A stretch of DNA of 64,000 bases from Gibbula magus. Its lineage: Eukaryota > Mollusca > Gastropoda > Trochida > Trochidae. The DNA lies in the NCBI GenBank assembly GCA_936450465.1, contig OW388293.1, positions 83,970,134 to 84,034,133 of the forward strand. Direction: 5' to 3'. This document shows, in pieces, positions 52,240 through 63,602 of this stretch. Made by a program: the position numbers and the translations under genes. Position 1 is the first letter of the stretch. Each line of letters starts with the position of its first letter. Below the pieces are notes generated by a model. It was not told the origin of the DNA, ran no database searches, and worked only from the letters and a program-made list of their open reading frames with translations.

Positions 52240-53480
52240 TACTTATAGTATATAGTCTTTAAGGTAACTTGGGCGTCTACGGATGCGTTTTGACTCGTAC
52301 CAATCAATCTCTTCCATAGGTAAGTTATCCTCCAGCACAGGCAAGTCTTCAGCTAGATAAGGTAAGTTCTGCGTTAAAATGACGGTTGGCTCATATGATT
52401 CACCGCGAGAAATGGTCGCTTTCAAATTGTCGACATGTATTACTTGGGTTTTTCCTCTTAAACCACATTGAACACGGTAGTTATCAGGCCCATAGCACCA
52501 ATTTCGGGAGTGGGGTGGCTGGAATTTGGAATTTGTAAGCTAAGTGGTGGGGGGGGGGGGGGGGGGGGGGGGCTTCATTGTATTAGTTGTTATTCAGATA
52601 CTTGTTTAAATATTGCATACAGTAATACAGTACACATCTTCGTACTTAAACTTACTCATCCTCAAAAGCTCAAAAGGTACTTTGGGTAAACGTTGCAAAA
52701 CTTGTCTACGCAGTATGCGTTATACTCTAAAACATCCACTTGCACTATCAGAATGTTCCAAAAATTAACATCCTATCTTCACTTCTTACGAAGTATATAG
52801 AGCCAGTTCTGTTTATTGTCATTATTTGTCAATTTAGATGCGTCAGACACAATACTTGTAACTTACATGCAAACGTTTCGTACATCATCTGAATTTCCTC
52901 TCACAACGTTATTTGCAATGTCTTTCAGGTTGAAAAACACTTTGGAATAGAGAGCCCAAAAAAAATGTTCTCCCTAAAATTTGTGGGGGGGGGGGGGGGG
53001 GGGGGGGGCTGAGCCCCCCCTGTTGCTACGGGCCTGATATATTAACTTCACTGAGTTTGTCCATTATTTGAAATGGTCCTTTCCAAAAACATTGGAGTTT
53101 CGACATACTCCTACTTTCCTATGAGGAAAATAGACCTAAACATGGTTGCCTACATTGTATGTAGAAGATTGTGTATTTTTGTCATAGTACTCTTTTGTCT
53201 TAACTGATTTTGTTTCAGATTGTTCCTAATCAGAACAAATACATCTTCCAGGCGATCTTTTATATCATTTACGCATTAGTGAGTTGAAATGACTTCATCT
53301 AGGATCGGGAGTCCTACAAGCATATCATCTGGTAGATTGATTTCCCTCCCGAGCATTAATAAGTTTGGGGCGAGGTTAGTACTTTCATGTAGCATGGAAC
53401 GGTAAGCCATAGTTAAATAAGGTGAGTAGAAGTCCCAATCCCTCAGGTTTTATGGTTCTTTTACTGTTAACAGTTATCAG
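52240..53480 (-). pseudogene. Gypsy-type integrase remnant, split by a MITE
   Basis: Minus strand, 53,455-53,130: DWDFYSPYLTMAYRSMLHES, LAPNLLMLGREINLPDD and MLVGLP, the C-terminal catalytic region of Gypsy integrase. The frame resumes beyond the MITE (52,482-53,039) with YRVQCGLRGKTQVIHVDNLK (the GPY/F-like end) and RRIRRRPSYLKDYIL-type text. Stops and the insertion make it inactive. It continues into the zinc-finger tail below 52,140. Confidence 0.82.
52482..53039. mobile_element. 558-bp MITE with two poly-G tracts inside the Gypsy remnant
   Basis: Inverted ends TATCAGGCCC(A/G)TAGCA (52,482-52,497 and 53,024-53,039). G-runs of more than 20 lie near 52,549-52,572 and 52,985-53,008, each next to an inverted end. 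The interior matches 50,405-50,690. Confidence 0.85.
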
Positions 53481-53860
53481 ATCCCCGGAGTCAAACAGCC
53501 AGCTTAGTTTTATGGTTTAAACATAATTTATTTCAGAAAGAAAAGGGATTTGCAAACAAGTGCAATAAACTTATGTAAATGCCGCTCCCGAACATGTACG
53601 AAAGTTACACAATATTTTTCGCAGATCAGTTGCAAATTCATCAATTTAAACATATAACACCTTTTGTTGACATCGCATACATAGATTGAAAACATATTTG
53701 TTTAAACTGTAAAGAATTGAGCAACAACGCTACTCACATCAATCCTAACTGCTTCTCAAACATCTTGATGATAATGTTAAACATACATGGGTGTCTGATG
53801 TCTGTCACTTACTATTCATAACCGGTTTTTCATTTGTCTGGATGGCACAAGATGGTGGCA
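53481..53860. other. Unassigned stretch
   Basis: No gene or repeat recognised. Confidence 0.35.
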
Positions 53861-53869
53861 ACTTACAAT

Positions 53870-54360
53870 TGTTAAAATGGAGTTTATGCAGAGAGATAGT
53901 TATCTCCAGGTTCGGCAGGACTCGCTATATACATCCACTTTTCTGAAACATTATTCATCTTTTAAATCATTGTTGCAGCCTGAATTATATATTACAGCAC
54001 TGAGTGATAAATACGCTCATTTTGTAAATTACGCATCGCCTTGCACTCCTTTGAAGTAAACCTTGTTAGACCAAAAAAATGTGTTAGTGAAAAATTGAAG
54101 ATGAATATCATGTGTTGTGTGTATGTGAACGATATGGAAACCTCAGAAATAAGTATTTGGGTAATGTAAACAATAGCAATTTGTGTACTCTTGTTACTTC
54201 ATCACAAATTGTAATTGTTGCAATTTATATGAAACATGCATTTGCATTTAAAAAATGATTATGAACATTTCTGTCACGTGACGTGTTTATGGTGGTCACA
54301 TTCAATTGTACATGGCCAAAATACTGAATGAACTGATTTGATTTGATTTGATTTGATTGA
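53870..54360 (+). mobile_element. Probable LINE 3' end with (GATTT)n tail
   Basis: The tail near 54,330-54,358 is a GATTT repeat after TACTGAATGAACTGATTTGA. A short open frame (53,877-54,059) could be the last codons of the element ORF. No RT motif remains. Confidence 0.35.
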
Positions 54361-55065
54361 AACCATGTGTGTTATGTTCAGGTATGTGAGCGAGGTCTCA
54401 AGTTAGAGTTTGGGAACGGATCCGGATGTTTCGTTTGACTGTTAACACCAGATGGACATGGAACATATTCTACAGCATGACAGGTGTACGTCTAACAGAA
54501 AAAAATTGTTTTGTTAAATAATTGTTTTAACTCTCGTATTTCTTTGAAATTCAATGTTTCTCTTTAATTCTAGCTGGTATAAAAAAACATACCAAACATT
54601 TATTTTTTCATACAGTCACTGACCTCCTGAAGTCAGACCAGGTTGCTGCTAAATGACTCCTGAAAACCTCAAGAAAAGCAACGAAGATTTTGCTTTGATG
54701 TGTCCAGCACCTGTAAGAGATTATACTCAACAGGAAGTTGCATGATATATTTTCTCTTAGTTGACATGCATGTACTTTACATCAAAGAGAGAACTGATTA
54801 AAATTACTTGGACGTTTATAAAACAAATACAATTGATAAATCTCTCACAACATCAAAGAAGATTAATTAACAGAGTAAGATTATAAGAGTACCAATCAAA
54901 GCTGTGGTGTGAACTAGGATGACACTGACATTCTGTTCACTCTTTGGGTCAGCAGAAATCACCACAAACGCACAACAAAATGTGCGAGGGAATGATTTAG
55001 AGTTTTGTTAAAAACTGTAGTTTTCAACAAGATAATGTGTCATGGTTTTATCAGTTTGATACGAT
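54361..55065. other. Unassigned stretch
   Basis: AT-rich, no gene or repeat supported. Confidence 0.35.
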
Positions 55066-55081
55066 AATATGAGCCAGACGG

Positions 55082-57480
55082 GACTGGTTAGCTGATGGCA
55101 GACCAAGGGCAGATAACTCCCCGTTGTACTCTGATTATAAATCAGCTAAGAGAGAATTTAGACGATTACATTGTAAGTCTAAAAGGAAACAGCGATCAGA
55201 TATGAATCAAGAATTAGAAAGATGCTCCGATGCTGATATAGGTACCTTCTTTAAATCAGTTCGCAAAATGAGGCGACCGAGTCCTGTGGTTAAAGAATTA
55301 GTATTTGGAGATAAACGTGCAAACACAGCTGAAGATATCTGTGAACTATGGGGAAATTATTTTGCAGATCTCGCTAAGCCCCATTGCTCTCCATTATTTG
55401 ATAATAACTTCAAAATATCAGTTGACAGAAAAGTTTCAAGTATAAGTCAGGACCTCACCTGCGGTAACGACGATATTTTATGTAAATGTATTGAAGCAGA
55501 CGAAGTAAGGGAACACATTAGTAATCTCCATAAGAATAAATCCCCCGGCCCGGATTGTATTCACAATGAACACCTTATATATGGTAGTGGTACTATCATA
55601 CATGTGCTGACAGCGCTCTTTAATTCTGTCATAGAATCTGAATACGTCCCCAGCACATTTAGAAAGGGTGTAGTTATTCCAATTTATAAAGGAAAAAAGC
55701 AAAAAAATGATCCAAAAAACTATAGAGGAATAACCTTAACTTCCTGTATTGAGAAACTATTTGAGAAACTTATCCTGGCAAGACTGGAAAGCTGGGTGCA
55801 AAAGTATATGCCCACGTTTCCAGACAAACTACAATTTGGATTTAGAAAAGAACATGGAGCAACTACTTCAGTCTTTACTTTAAATGAAAGTTTATCCTAT
55901 TTTCTTAACAGGGATTCTCCTGTTTATACAGCCTTTATGGATAATGAAAAGGCGTTTGACCGCATATGGCATAATGGACTATTTTTAAAACTTTACGAAA
56001 TGGGCATCAAAGGTAATATCTGGCGGCTTCTTCACCAAAGCTATACATCAAGCTCTGCATTTGTGCAATATTGTGGCTTAAAATCAAATGAATATGCTAT
56101 AAAACAAGGTGTTGGACAGGGTAGAGTTTTATCTTCTTGGTTTTTATCAATGACCTAATATGTGAACTTAAAACTATGAAAAATGGTATCCATGTTTATG
56201 GTATTGACATTCCTTGCATCTTGCTTGCTGATGACACTACACTTGCCTTTACCTCCCCTAAAGGTCTTCAATCATCTCTTGATACTGTCCATAGTTATGC
56301 CTGTAAGTGGCGGTTAACTTATAACGGCTCAAAAAGCACATGTATCATTTTCAGCAAATCAAGAAAACGCCTGGGTAATTACTCTTTCAAATTTGGTGGC
56401 TCAACTATACCAATAAGTGATAGTGTAAAATATGGAGGGATACTACTTTCATCTGATTTATCCCCGAAATCTAGAGTGCATACATACTGTCAAAAAGCAA
56501 GGCAATCTGTTAACTCTCTGAATAGTCTCGGCCTTAACAGTAGAGATTTACATCCTACATCATCTGTAAAAATATGGAAGAGGATGATACTACCCACGAG
56601 TTTCTATGGCTGTGAACTTCTACCCATTCTACGGGGTAAAGACTTTGATATGGTAGAAAGCACTCAACGATACTTTGCCAAATGCATTCAGGGTTTCGGT
56701 AAACGTATCTCCTCTGCTTCTGTCTTAGGCAACCTTGGTCTGTGGACTATGGATGGATATATAGATAAATGTAGACTACTATTTCTTGGCAAGTTATGCA
56801 ACTGTCGGTGTAATTCTTTGTTTAAGGATGTATTCTGTGTTCAGTTAGCAACATTTCAACATAGAACAGCTGCTTTACATTGTATATGCGATACACTCAT
56901 TCAAACCAGTGTAAAATATAATCTTTTTAAGTACCTAACTGACTATCTTGACACTGGAAGGTTTCCATGTAAGTCGCTGTGGCGCAAACGAGTTATCAAT
57001 TCTATAAACGAAACTGAAACTGTACGATGGGCTACTCAAGTCTCTGTAAGACAAGATATGTCAAGATATCACACAACTCATAATACCTTTGGTGTACATA
57101 GATTGTATTATTTTATGCATGTATATCCACAATTTAAAGATATTTTACAATTTTGTGTACAAATCAACTCCAGGGCAAAATTTTCAAAAGATTGTGAACT
57201 CTGCGAAAGATATTGTAATGATTATGACTGCCACATAATTCTTCATTGTGAACTGTACATGTACAACAGAAACCAATTCTTCTCAAAACTCATAGATCTT
57301 TTTGATGTTAATGTTTATGTTGAAATAGAACTATTATCTGAAGATGAAATGCTGTCTCTCTTTTCTGGAGGTGAAATACCAATAACCAACCATATGGATG
57401 AAATGTCATGGAGATGTATGATAGTTCTCTTCTGTAAATATCTGTTTTCTATGAGAACATCACTGAACTGTACATTTTAG
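55082..57480 (+). pseudogene. LINE reverse transcriptase, split by one frameshift
   Basis: The first frame (to 56,158) has KSPGPDCIHNEHL, VIPIYKGKKQKNDPKNYRGI, FGFRKEHGATTS, FMDNEKAFDRIW and GVGQGRVLS. The second frame (56,137-57,480) continues with FINDL, the catalytic LADDTTL (usually YADD), the thumb, and a C-terminal cysteine motif CELCERYC...H...C. The shift lies at about 56,137-56,150, where LSP-type residues would be expected. A lone frameshift in an otherwise open 2.4-kb frame points to a young copy. No endonuclease remains. Confidence 0.88.
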
Positions 57481-57598
57481 ATATTTTCCTATTGTATTCC
57501 CTACCTGTATGATTATGTTATTGTGAAACTGTTGTTGTAAATATTTAATGTATTTATGTGTAATGATCTTCGGATCGCAATCTGGAGGAAATAAAGAG

Positions 57599-57643
57599 AT
57601 TCATTCATTCATTCATTCATTCATTCATTCATCATTCATTCAT
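57599..57643 (+). repeat. (ATTC)n microsatellite, LINE tail
   Basis: About ten ATTC units directly after the element's AATAAA. Confidence 0.95.
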
Positions 57644-57652
57644 TGTGTATAA

Positions 57653-58023
57653 CGTATTTCCTCTAATAGACACCCGGCCTCGAATTGAAGCCGGGTCTTG
57701 AATAGACATATGGGTATGACTGTTTGAAAGAAATAGACGCCGAGTATCGATTAGACGCCGGGTGATTAGATGCGCAAAGTTTAAAAAAAAATCAATGTAT
57801 TTATGACTCTTAAAGAAAACATTGTTCCCGTACAGTAATGAATAAATATATTCACCAAAACAAATTCATATTCAAGAAAGTTTGTCGTGATTGCATTTCT
57901 ATATGTTTGTTAGTCGGTTTTGTATAAGGCAAAAAATTAATAGACGCCAGCTCTCAAATAGAAGCCTGGGTTGAAGAAGGTGTGAAAAAATAAACGCTGG
58001 GGGCGTCTATTAGAAGAAATACG
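57653..58023. mobile_element. 371-bp MITE with imperfect inverted ends
   Basis: Left CGTATTTCCTCTAATAGAC and right GTCTATTAGAAGAAATACG pair with one mismatch. Internal AGACGCCGGGT-type motifs repeat. No coding region. Confidence 0.8.
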
Positions 58024-58680
58024 GTGTACACTACTTTAAAGACTGTCTTGGTTTAAACATGGGAAACATGGTATCAAAGTTAGGGCTCTGAAAGAATCTG
58101 CTAAAGTCAAACAGTTAAACATTTCGTGAAGGCAGCAAGACAGATGAGATTTTAGAAAGAAATATATCGAATCTTGTGGCGCCCCTAGCTTTGTTGGGTT
58201 GTTAAAGAAAGTATATGATTACTTTTCCGACAACAGACACAGACATTTATAGAGACTAGAGAGAAGTCCTTCCAAACAAAATGAACCCGAGGAGCTGACA
58301 CTTCAGACAATGCTGAAATATACGAGGTGTAAATATCTTTAATCTTTCAACAATCTATCAGCTTGGGACATTCTATTTTTATGGATTTAGTTTTATTGGA
58401 AGAGCAACCTACAGTGAGATTAGCTGAAATGTTTATTTGTTTTGAAGTGTCAATTCTGGGCAATTATTTTAAATGACCTCCATGCCAATAATTGAAGTCA
58501 ATCAAATCTCAAATAAACATTCTTTAAGGTAATCAGCAATATCCATATATTTAATATTTCTTGCATTACTTTGCTACAAAGCGAGCTTATGATCTATACA
58601 CTGTGTGTAACTTATTTACTTGCACACATATTCTGAATATCTTAATGAGATATTTTTGTTATACGAAAATACGATTAAGA
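58024..58680. other. Unassigned stretch
   Basis: No gene or repeat recognised. Confidence 0.35.
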
Positions 58681-58689
58681 ACAATATTG

Positions 58690-59600
58690 TAAAAAAAGAA
58701 AACACAAAAGAGAATGCAATTCAGCACTGAAACTCTCCTAATAATGTAAAAGATTTATGCACTGTTTGGAAAAAAACAAATGAATTATTTTTTGGCAATC
58801 GGTTGCACAAAGTGATATCTAAGAAAATGATTAAGTACAAAAAGAAGAATTCTGTATAAAATAATAAATTCACAAACTCGCTTGTAATTCAGCAATTCAT
58901 CTTTCCTTATAGTGTTGAAAATATTTGCAACGTTTAAAAATAGTCAGATGAATAGTTTTCCTGTAATCAGTCGGACAAACATTGCAAGTACAAATACAGT
59001 AATTCGTCAAAAATCCTGACATTCACAAAATGGCTTTCAATTCTGCACTGCACCTCTCCTGGTAGTGTTGATGATTTGGGCAAAGTTTGAAAAGAATTGG
59101 TCGGACAGTTCTTTAGATCTGAGAATATGATTAAGTAACATTTAAATAGAAAAATCACAAAAGAGATTGAAATAAGAACTGCACCTCAGCTAGTAGTGTA
59201 AAAGATATGTGCAGTGTTTGGAAAAAAATAATATAAATAGGTTTTCTGCAATCGTTTTGACAAATTGAGATCAAAGACCAAGTCCAAAAAGAGGAATGTC
59301 GTACAAGGATCATAAATTCACATAATTGCTTTTAATTCGACACTGCATCTCCCCTAGTAGTACAAGATTGGTGCAATTTGAAAAGAATCGGATGAATAGT
59401 TGTTCTCCAATGTGTTTGATAAATTTAGATTTCAGAAAATTAAATTCATAAAAAATCAAAAAAATCACAACATCGCTTGAAATTCGACACTGTACCTGTC
59501 CTAATAGTGTTGGAGATTTTTTTATTTATATTTTTGTCTGTAGTCGGGTGGGCAGAAAATGTCAAAGTAAAATTACAGAAATATCGAAAAATCACCTGGA
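58690..59600. repeat. Diverged tandem repeats, ~150-200-bp units
   Basis: Recurring blocks of the type ATTC(A/T)GCACTGCA(C/T)CTC, CCTAGTAGTG, GCAATTTGAAAAGAATCGG and ATGAATAGTTTTC, with about five degenerate units. A related single unit lies at 48,400-48,500. Confidence 0.7.
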
Positions 59601-59639
59601 CATACTGTGGTCAGACTATGATATGTAAATCATTATATC

Positions 59640-60020
59640 CATGACACAAGTACAAAACCAATTAGTTATATTAACAAGGAGTTGGTAAAGAAGATATTTG
59701 TCTTTTTCTATATGAATATTTGATAAGAATCTTTGATTTGTTGAGCAGCGGAAACCCCACAGCGGCAGCATGAGACAGAAAGATGTACCAGGCATGTTGG
59801 GTTATTTGATGATAAAAAATTATATCACATCAAAGAATCTCACAGAAAATTCATCAAAGAAGGCCCTTACACGCTGTCAAACTATACAAGTGGTCATTCG
59901 TCTTCCAAGATGTCAAAGAAATCTTTTTTTACCATTCAAAAAGAGAAATGGTGCGAGAGACTTTCATACACAATGCAATGTTTTTGATGTCAACGAAATA
60001 ATTAATTGTTAACGTTTTAT
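59640..60020 (+). repeat. Dispersed repeat block, copy 2
   Basis: Matches 48,560-48,790 in its first half. Its end (GGTGCGAGAGACTTTCA...CAACGAAATAA) matches 50,815-50,875. The 80-codon frame starting MRQKDVPGMLGYLMIKNYIT is open here, but the copy at 48.7 kb diverges after about 25 codons. Confidence 0.65.
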
Positions 60021-60602
60021 TTGAGTTTGTCATTTCTCATCTTAAGGACTTCTGAAATGTTTCTAAAAGTCTTATTTCTTTGAAAAAATGGAATAAGACA
60101 AGTAATTAAAAGTACAAAACTGGCATACACTGTATCATGTAGGAGATGAATAACCAAGACATTACAATAACTTCTGTACCACCTGGCATTTCATGCTGTC
60201 AAACTGTCAGAGTTGTTGACTGGAAAGTCTAACATGGTGAATATTTCATGAAGGTGAAATAATACGCTTGTCATAACAGATAGTCAATCGAAGAAAATAT
60301 TAATTGTTATTCATGTGATTTTTTTTTTTAAACTCGTAGGAATTGAAAACAAGCTTCTGCGCTCTAACATTGAACAAACATCGTACAGCATAAGTTGTAT
60401 GCTTGTCCCTCGGATAAAAAGTCTTATGTACCATCATGTGTAACAGTGTCCTCCCAGCCTTCAAACGTAATGGCTCTAAGACAGCTAAGCGAACTGTTAA
60501 CGACTCCATAAACTGCGTGCATCATTATATATATGAGGTAATAGGAGCATTATGAGACACCTACTTAGGAGATGTCAGTATGGCAACGGGGCATACAAAA
60601 TA

Positions 60603-60672
60603 TTTACACCGTGAGACTGTTTACACCTTGAGACTGTTTACACCGTGAGACTGTTTACAACGTGAGACTGAC
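60603..60672 (+). repeat. 18-bp tandem repeat (four copies)
   Basis: CGTGAGACTGTTTACACC-type unit repeated four times with single-base changes. Confidence 0.9.
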
Positions 60673-61033
60673 AGCGTATATAAGGAAAAATGCATTGACC
60701 ATCAGCCAATCAAAAACCAGTATTTCACTGCATGGAACGATAAATAGAGTATATTTGACATTTCTCGTCAAATACCATGTATATATCTCATCAAGTGAAG
60801 TAGACAATCGTAACCTACATGTTAAGCCTCATAGGTCTGTCAGTACGAACTTGACATTAAACTCTTAGGTTAAGTCAGTATTGAGAATATTTTTCACCAA
60901 AATTAACTAGAAATTGTTTTCAAATGTCACTTTTGAAACAAATCATCAAAAACGTGTCAATAAATACAAGATGATCATATTTCTGTTGATATCTGATATC
61001 CTAATATCTACGGCCTCTACTAATTCTATGTAT

Positions 61034-61381
61034 TTATATATTGATAACTTGCGGAGGAAGTCCTCTTAGCGACAATTGTTTGTCGTAGTTCTGTCTAAAA
61101 AATGTATAAATATTGCATAAATACATGTCCATATGGAAAAAAAAATAGATATAGACTTTCTTAACAATGATGATGTTATTTATTAACGATAAATGGTTCA
61201 TCTTTCTCGGTTTTATGCTTGGCATGTATCTGTCCAGGTTTGTTTTCAATATGTGGCCAGGAAACCACTGAGGTTCCTTATAGCGATATGTGTACTGGGC
61301 ATATGTGTAACAGTTATTTCGAGTGTTGGCGAGCATTGAAGAGTGTCCTGGCATAGAAGGGAAAATCGAGGTCCACTTCAC
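61034..61381 (-). other. Unrecognised open frame, possible exon
   Basis: 115 codons without an early ATG-based start (GTG). The first 70 residues are Tyr/Pro-rich (YAQYTYRYKEPQWFPGH) and look less random than neighbouring frames; the end is low complexity. No splice context or family was identified. Confidence 0.2.
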
Positions 61382-61471
61382 GAGAAGCTAAATTACGAGA
61401 ACAATAGGCTGTTTTTCTAAAGGATAAGTTGCATGTAATGGTTTATTTACGAAAAATGAAAACGAAACAGT

Positions 61472-61600
61472 AGTAGTAGTAGTAAAGCTTTTATTATAGA
61501 GTCACATGTAGAAGTAAATAACTGTATCCAAAAGATACTCTAAAATCTATTAGTCACAGAAAGTACCAGTAACCGTAATATCTTGGCAACAAATGTCTAG
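61472..61600 (-). mobile_element. LINE-type 3' tail with AGT/ACT repeat
   Basis: On the minus strand, CTATAATAAAAGC is followed by (TAC)n (ACTACTACTACT), an AATAAA and short-repeat tail as in non-LTR elements. No body recognised. Confidence 0.35.
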
Positions 61601-61610
61601 AAATTACTGA

Positions 61611-62195
61611 GTGAAAAATAGCTTCTTGTATGTGTGGGGAAAAAACACTATCGATCAATACATTCGAACTAAGTTTAAACAAAGACTAGTACATACTTTC
61701 AACAAAAAATGGAGAAGTGATATCGATGACAAATCTCTACAAATCAATGAAACTGATCTCCAATATGAGCCATATCTCGATATCACTTGTTTAAGACCCT
61801 GCAAGTCAATACTCTGTAAATTAAGAACATCTAGTCATCAATTACAAATAAGAGTTGACAGATATTCGAATACGTCAAGGTGCGAAAGATTCTGTAATTA
61901 TTATTTAAATGTCCTCAAAGTTTATGAACTCCATTATACCACAGTGAACGTTTTAATTGAATCAAATCCTACTGCTGGAGGAGACCAAGTCTATACAAGG
62001 TTTTGGAACTCCTCCCTTATTACTATCAGTAATTATATCAACTCCGGTAATGAAAAACGTAAGCATTTATATAAGTCTGTTCTTTCCCATTGCCATGTAC
62101 CCATACCCTAAATGGAATCAGTGACTACAGATAAGGGGTCTTCAAGGCCCCAGTCGTTAAGAAAGATTTTCTATCTGTCTATTATTATTTAAACA
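61611..62195 (+). pseudogene. LINE ORF C-terminal fragment and 3' end
   Basis: A 166-codon frame contains FNKKWRSDIDD and KLRTSSHQLQIRVDRYSN, then RCERFC, corresponding to the C-terminal SSH-x-L...GRY and Cys region of molluscan LINEs. The second Cys pair and His are degraded. A GGGTCTTCAAGGCCCCAG hairpin and a TCTATCTGTCTATT tail follow, a typical 3' UTR. The RT core is absent, so this is a dead 3' fragment. Confidence 0.7.
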
Positions 62196-62199
62196 GTGA

Positions 62200-62525
62200 C
62201 ATTGAGTGAACTGTTAACACGAATCATAACATCAATAGTGAACTATTATAACGAATCATAACATCAATAGTGAACTGTTAACACGAATCATACCATCAAT
62301 AGTGAGCTGTTAACATGAATCATAACATCAATAGTGAACTGTTATAACGAATCATAACATCAATAGTGAACTATTAACACGAATCATACCATCAATAGTG
62401 AACTGTTAACATGAATCATAACATCAATAGTGAACTGTTATAACGAATCATAACATCAATAGTGAACTGTTAACACGAATCATAACATCAATAGTGAACT
62501 GTTATAACGAATCATAACATCAGGG
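62200..62525 (+). repeat. 32-bp minisatellite (about ten copies)
   Basis: Units TGAACTGTTAACACGAATCA plus TAACATCAATAG, alternating with a TGTTATAACGAATC variant. Near-identical copies. Confidence 0.93.
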
Positions 62526-62529
62526 CAAG

Positions 62530-63415
62530 GGTGAGCTGTACAAATCATATTGAGTGACTAGATATATTTCCATTATATTAATTGCTTTGCATAAGATAGA
62601 GAACAACCTTCCGTTAATTATACATGTGAAAATAACATATGTATAAATATGTTTCCATTAGAAAGTTAAAATCTTTTCGTTGTTTATTTATCGTTAGAAT
62701 ATTTCCAACAATGTATTTCCAGAAAAAAACACTATTGGGCAACATAGAGAACAAATAGTTAAATAAATTCTTGGTACATAATCCGTCCTGTATGCTCTAC
62801 AATTCAGTTTTTCACAAAAACAGCATTTCAATCCCCTTCTGAAACAACGCCCCACTTCAAAGGCAGACGGCTGGTCCCCTTCAATTTTCAGAAAGTCGTT
62901 TAAGCGTGAAGACCCCTGTGGAACTTTCCAAAGCATCAAACGCATCATGTCACGCAGGACAAACCTTCTTATTCTTTTTAAGTTTGTTTTTACTGTTAAC
63001 TGATCACAATTATCAGATTCATGGAGTCAAACTGTTAATCAAGATAAGCTTTTTCCATATGATATTATTTATTCAAATATTAAAATCCACAAAATGGGCG
63101 ATATTATACAATCATAGTTTACACAAGTGTCAAACTGTCACCCATGAAGCAGAAGTATAAGCACATCATGTGACAACAGACGTAATGTGCAAACTTTCTT
63201 ACTGTAATTTTTTTAGCGATAAAATATTCGTTTACTGTTAGCTCCCCACAAATATTAAATCTCTTTAAGTCACAAAGTTAGTCAGGCTTTGCTTCATCCT
63301 TCTCATATCATTTATTCAAATATTAAATTTAGGACAAAATCGAAATGAGACAATCATGTATCACACAAGTGTCAAACTGTCACTAATCAAGTCAAAGGGT
63401 GTGGGCAAATGTCTT
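62530..63415. other. Unassigned stretch
   Basis: AT-rich, no gene or clear repeat apart from two related blocks with GTCACAA and TCAAACTGTCAC around 63,010-63,150 and 63,240-63,385, which look like an old ~230-bp duplication. Confidence 0.4.
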
Positions 63416-63419
63416 ATCT

Positions 63420-63602
63420 TCATACGTAATTCAAAATACGTTCTCGTGTTACATAACCTTTAAAAATCTCCAGAGGCAGGGAAAAGTCTATATGTTCCGA
63501 TGTATTGAATATTTGATGAAGATTATTGTCTGTATCTGTCATAACAGACTCGTCAAAACCATTCATAAAATCCGCAAAGCGTTTTTGAACATTGTTTGAC
63601 AT
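63420..63602 (-). CDS. Small unrecognised ORF, possible gene or exon
   Basis: 60 residues from an ATG in good context (GTCAACATG): MSNNVQKRFADFMNGFDESV then an acidic, mixed-composition sequence ending in GYVTRERILNYV. Composition is protein-like (Asp, Asn, Phe, no low complexity), unlike most neighbouring frames. No signal peptide, membrane segment or known domain. It could be a stand-alone small gene, a first exon, or a transposon fragment. Confidence 0.3.
   Translation of the reverse strand: MSNNVQKRFADFMNGFDESVMTDTDNNLHQIFNTSEHIDFSLPLEIFKGYVTRERILNYV

Larger units (their letters stand above)
55070..57643 (+). mobile_element. Non-LTR retrotransposon, 5' truncated, with (ATTC)n tail
   Basis: Begins within the linker between endonuclease and RT (DWLADGRPR near 55,082) and ends with GGAAATAAAGAG followed by an ATTC repeat (57,599-57,643). 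The endonuclease domain and the 5' UTR are missing. A short stem (GATCTTCGGATC) precedes the tail and may be the RT recognition structure. Confidence 0.9.
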
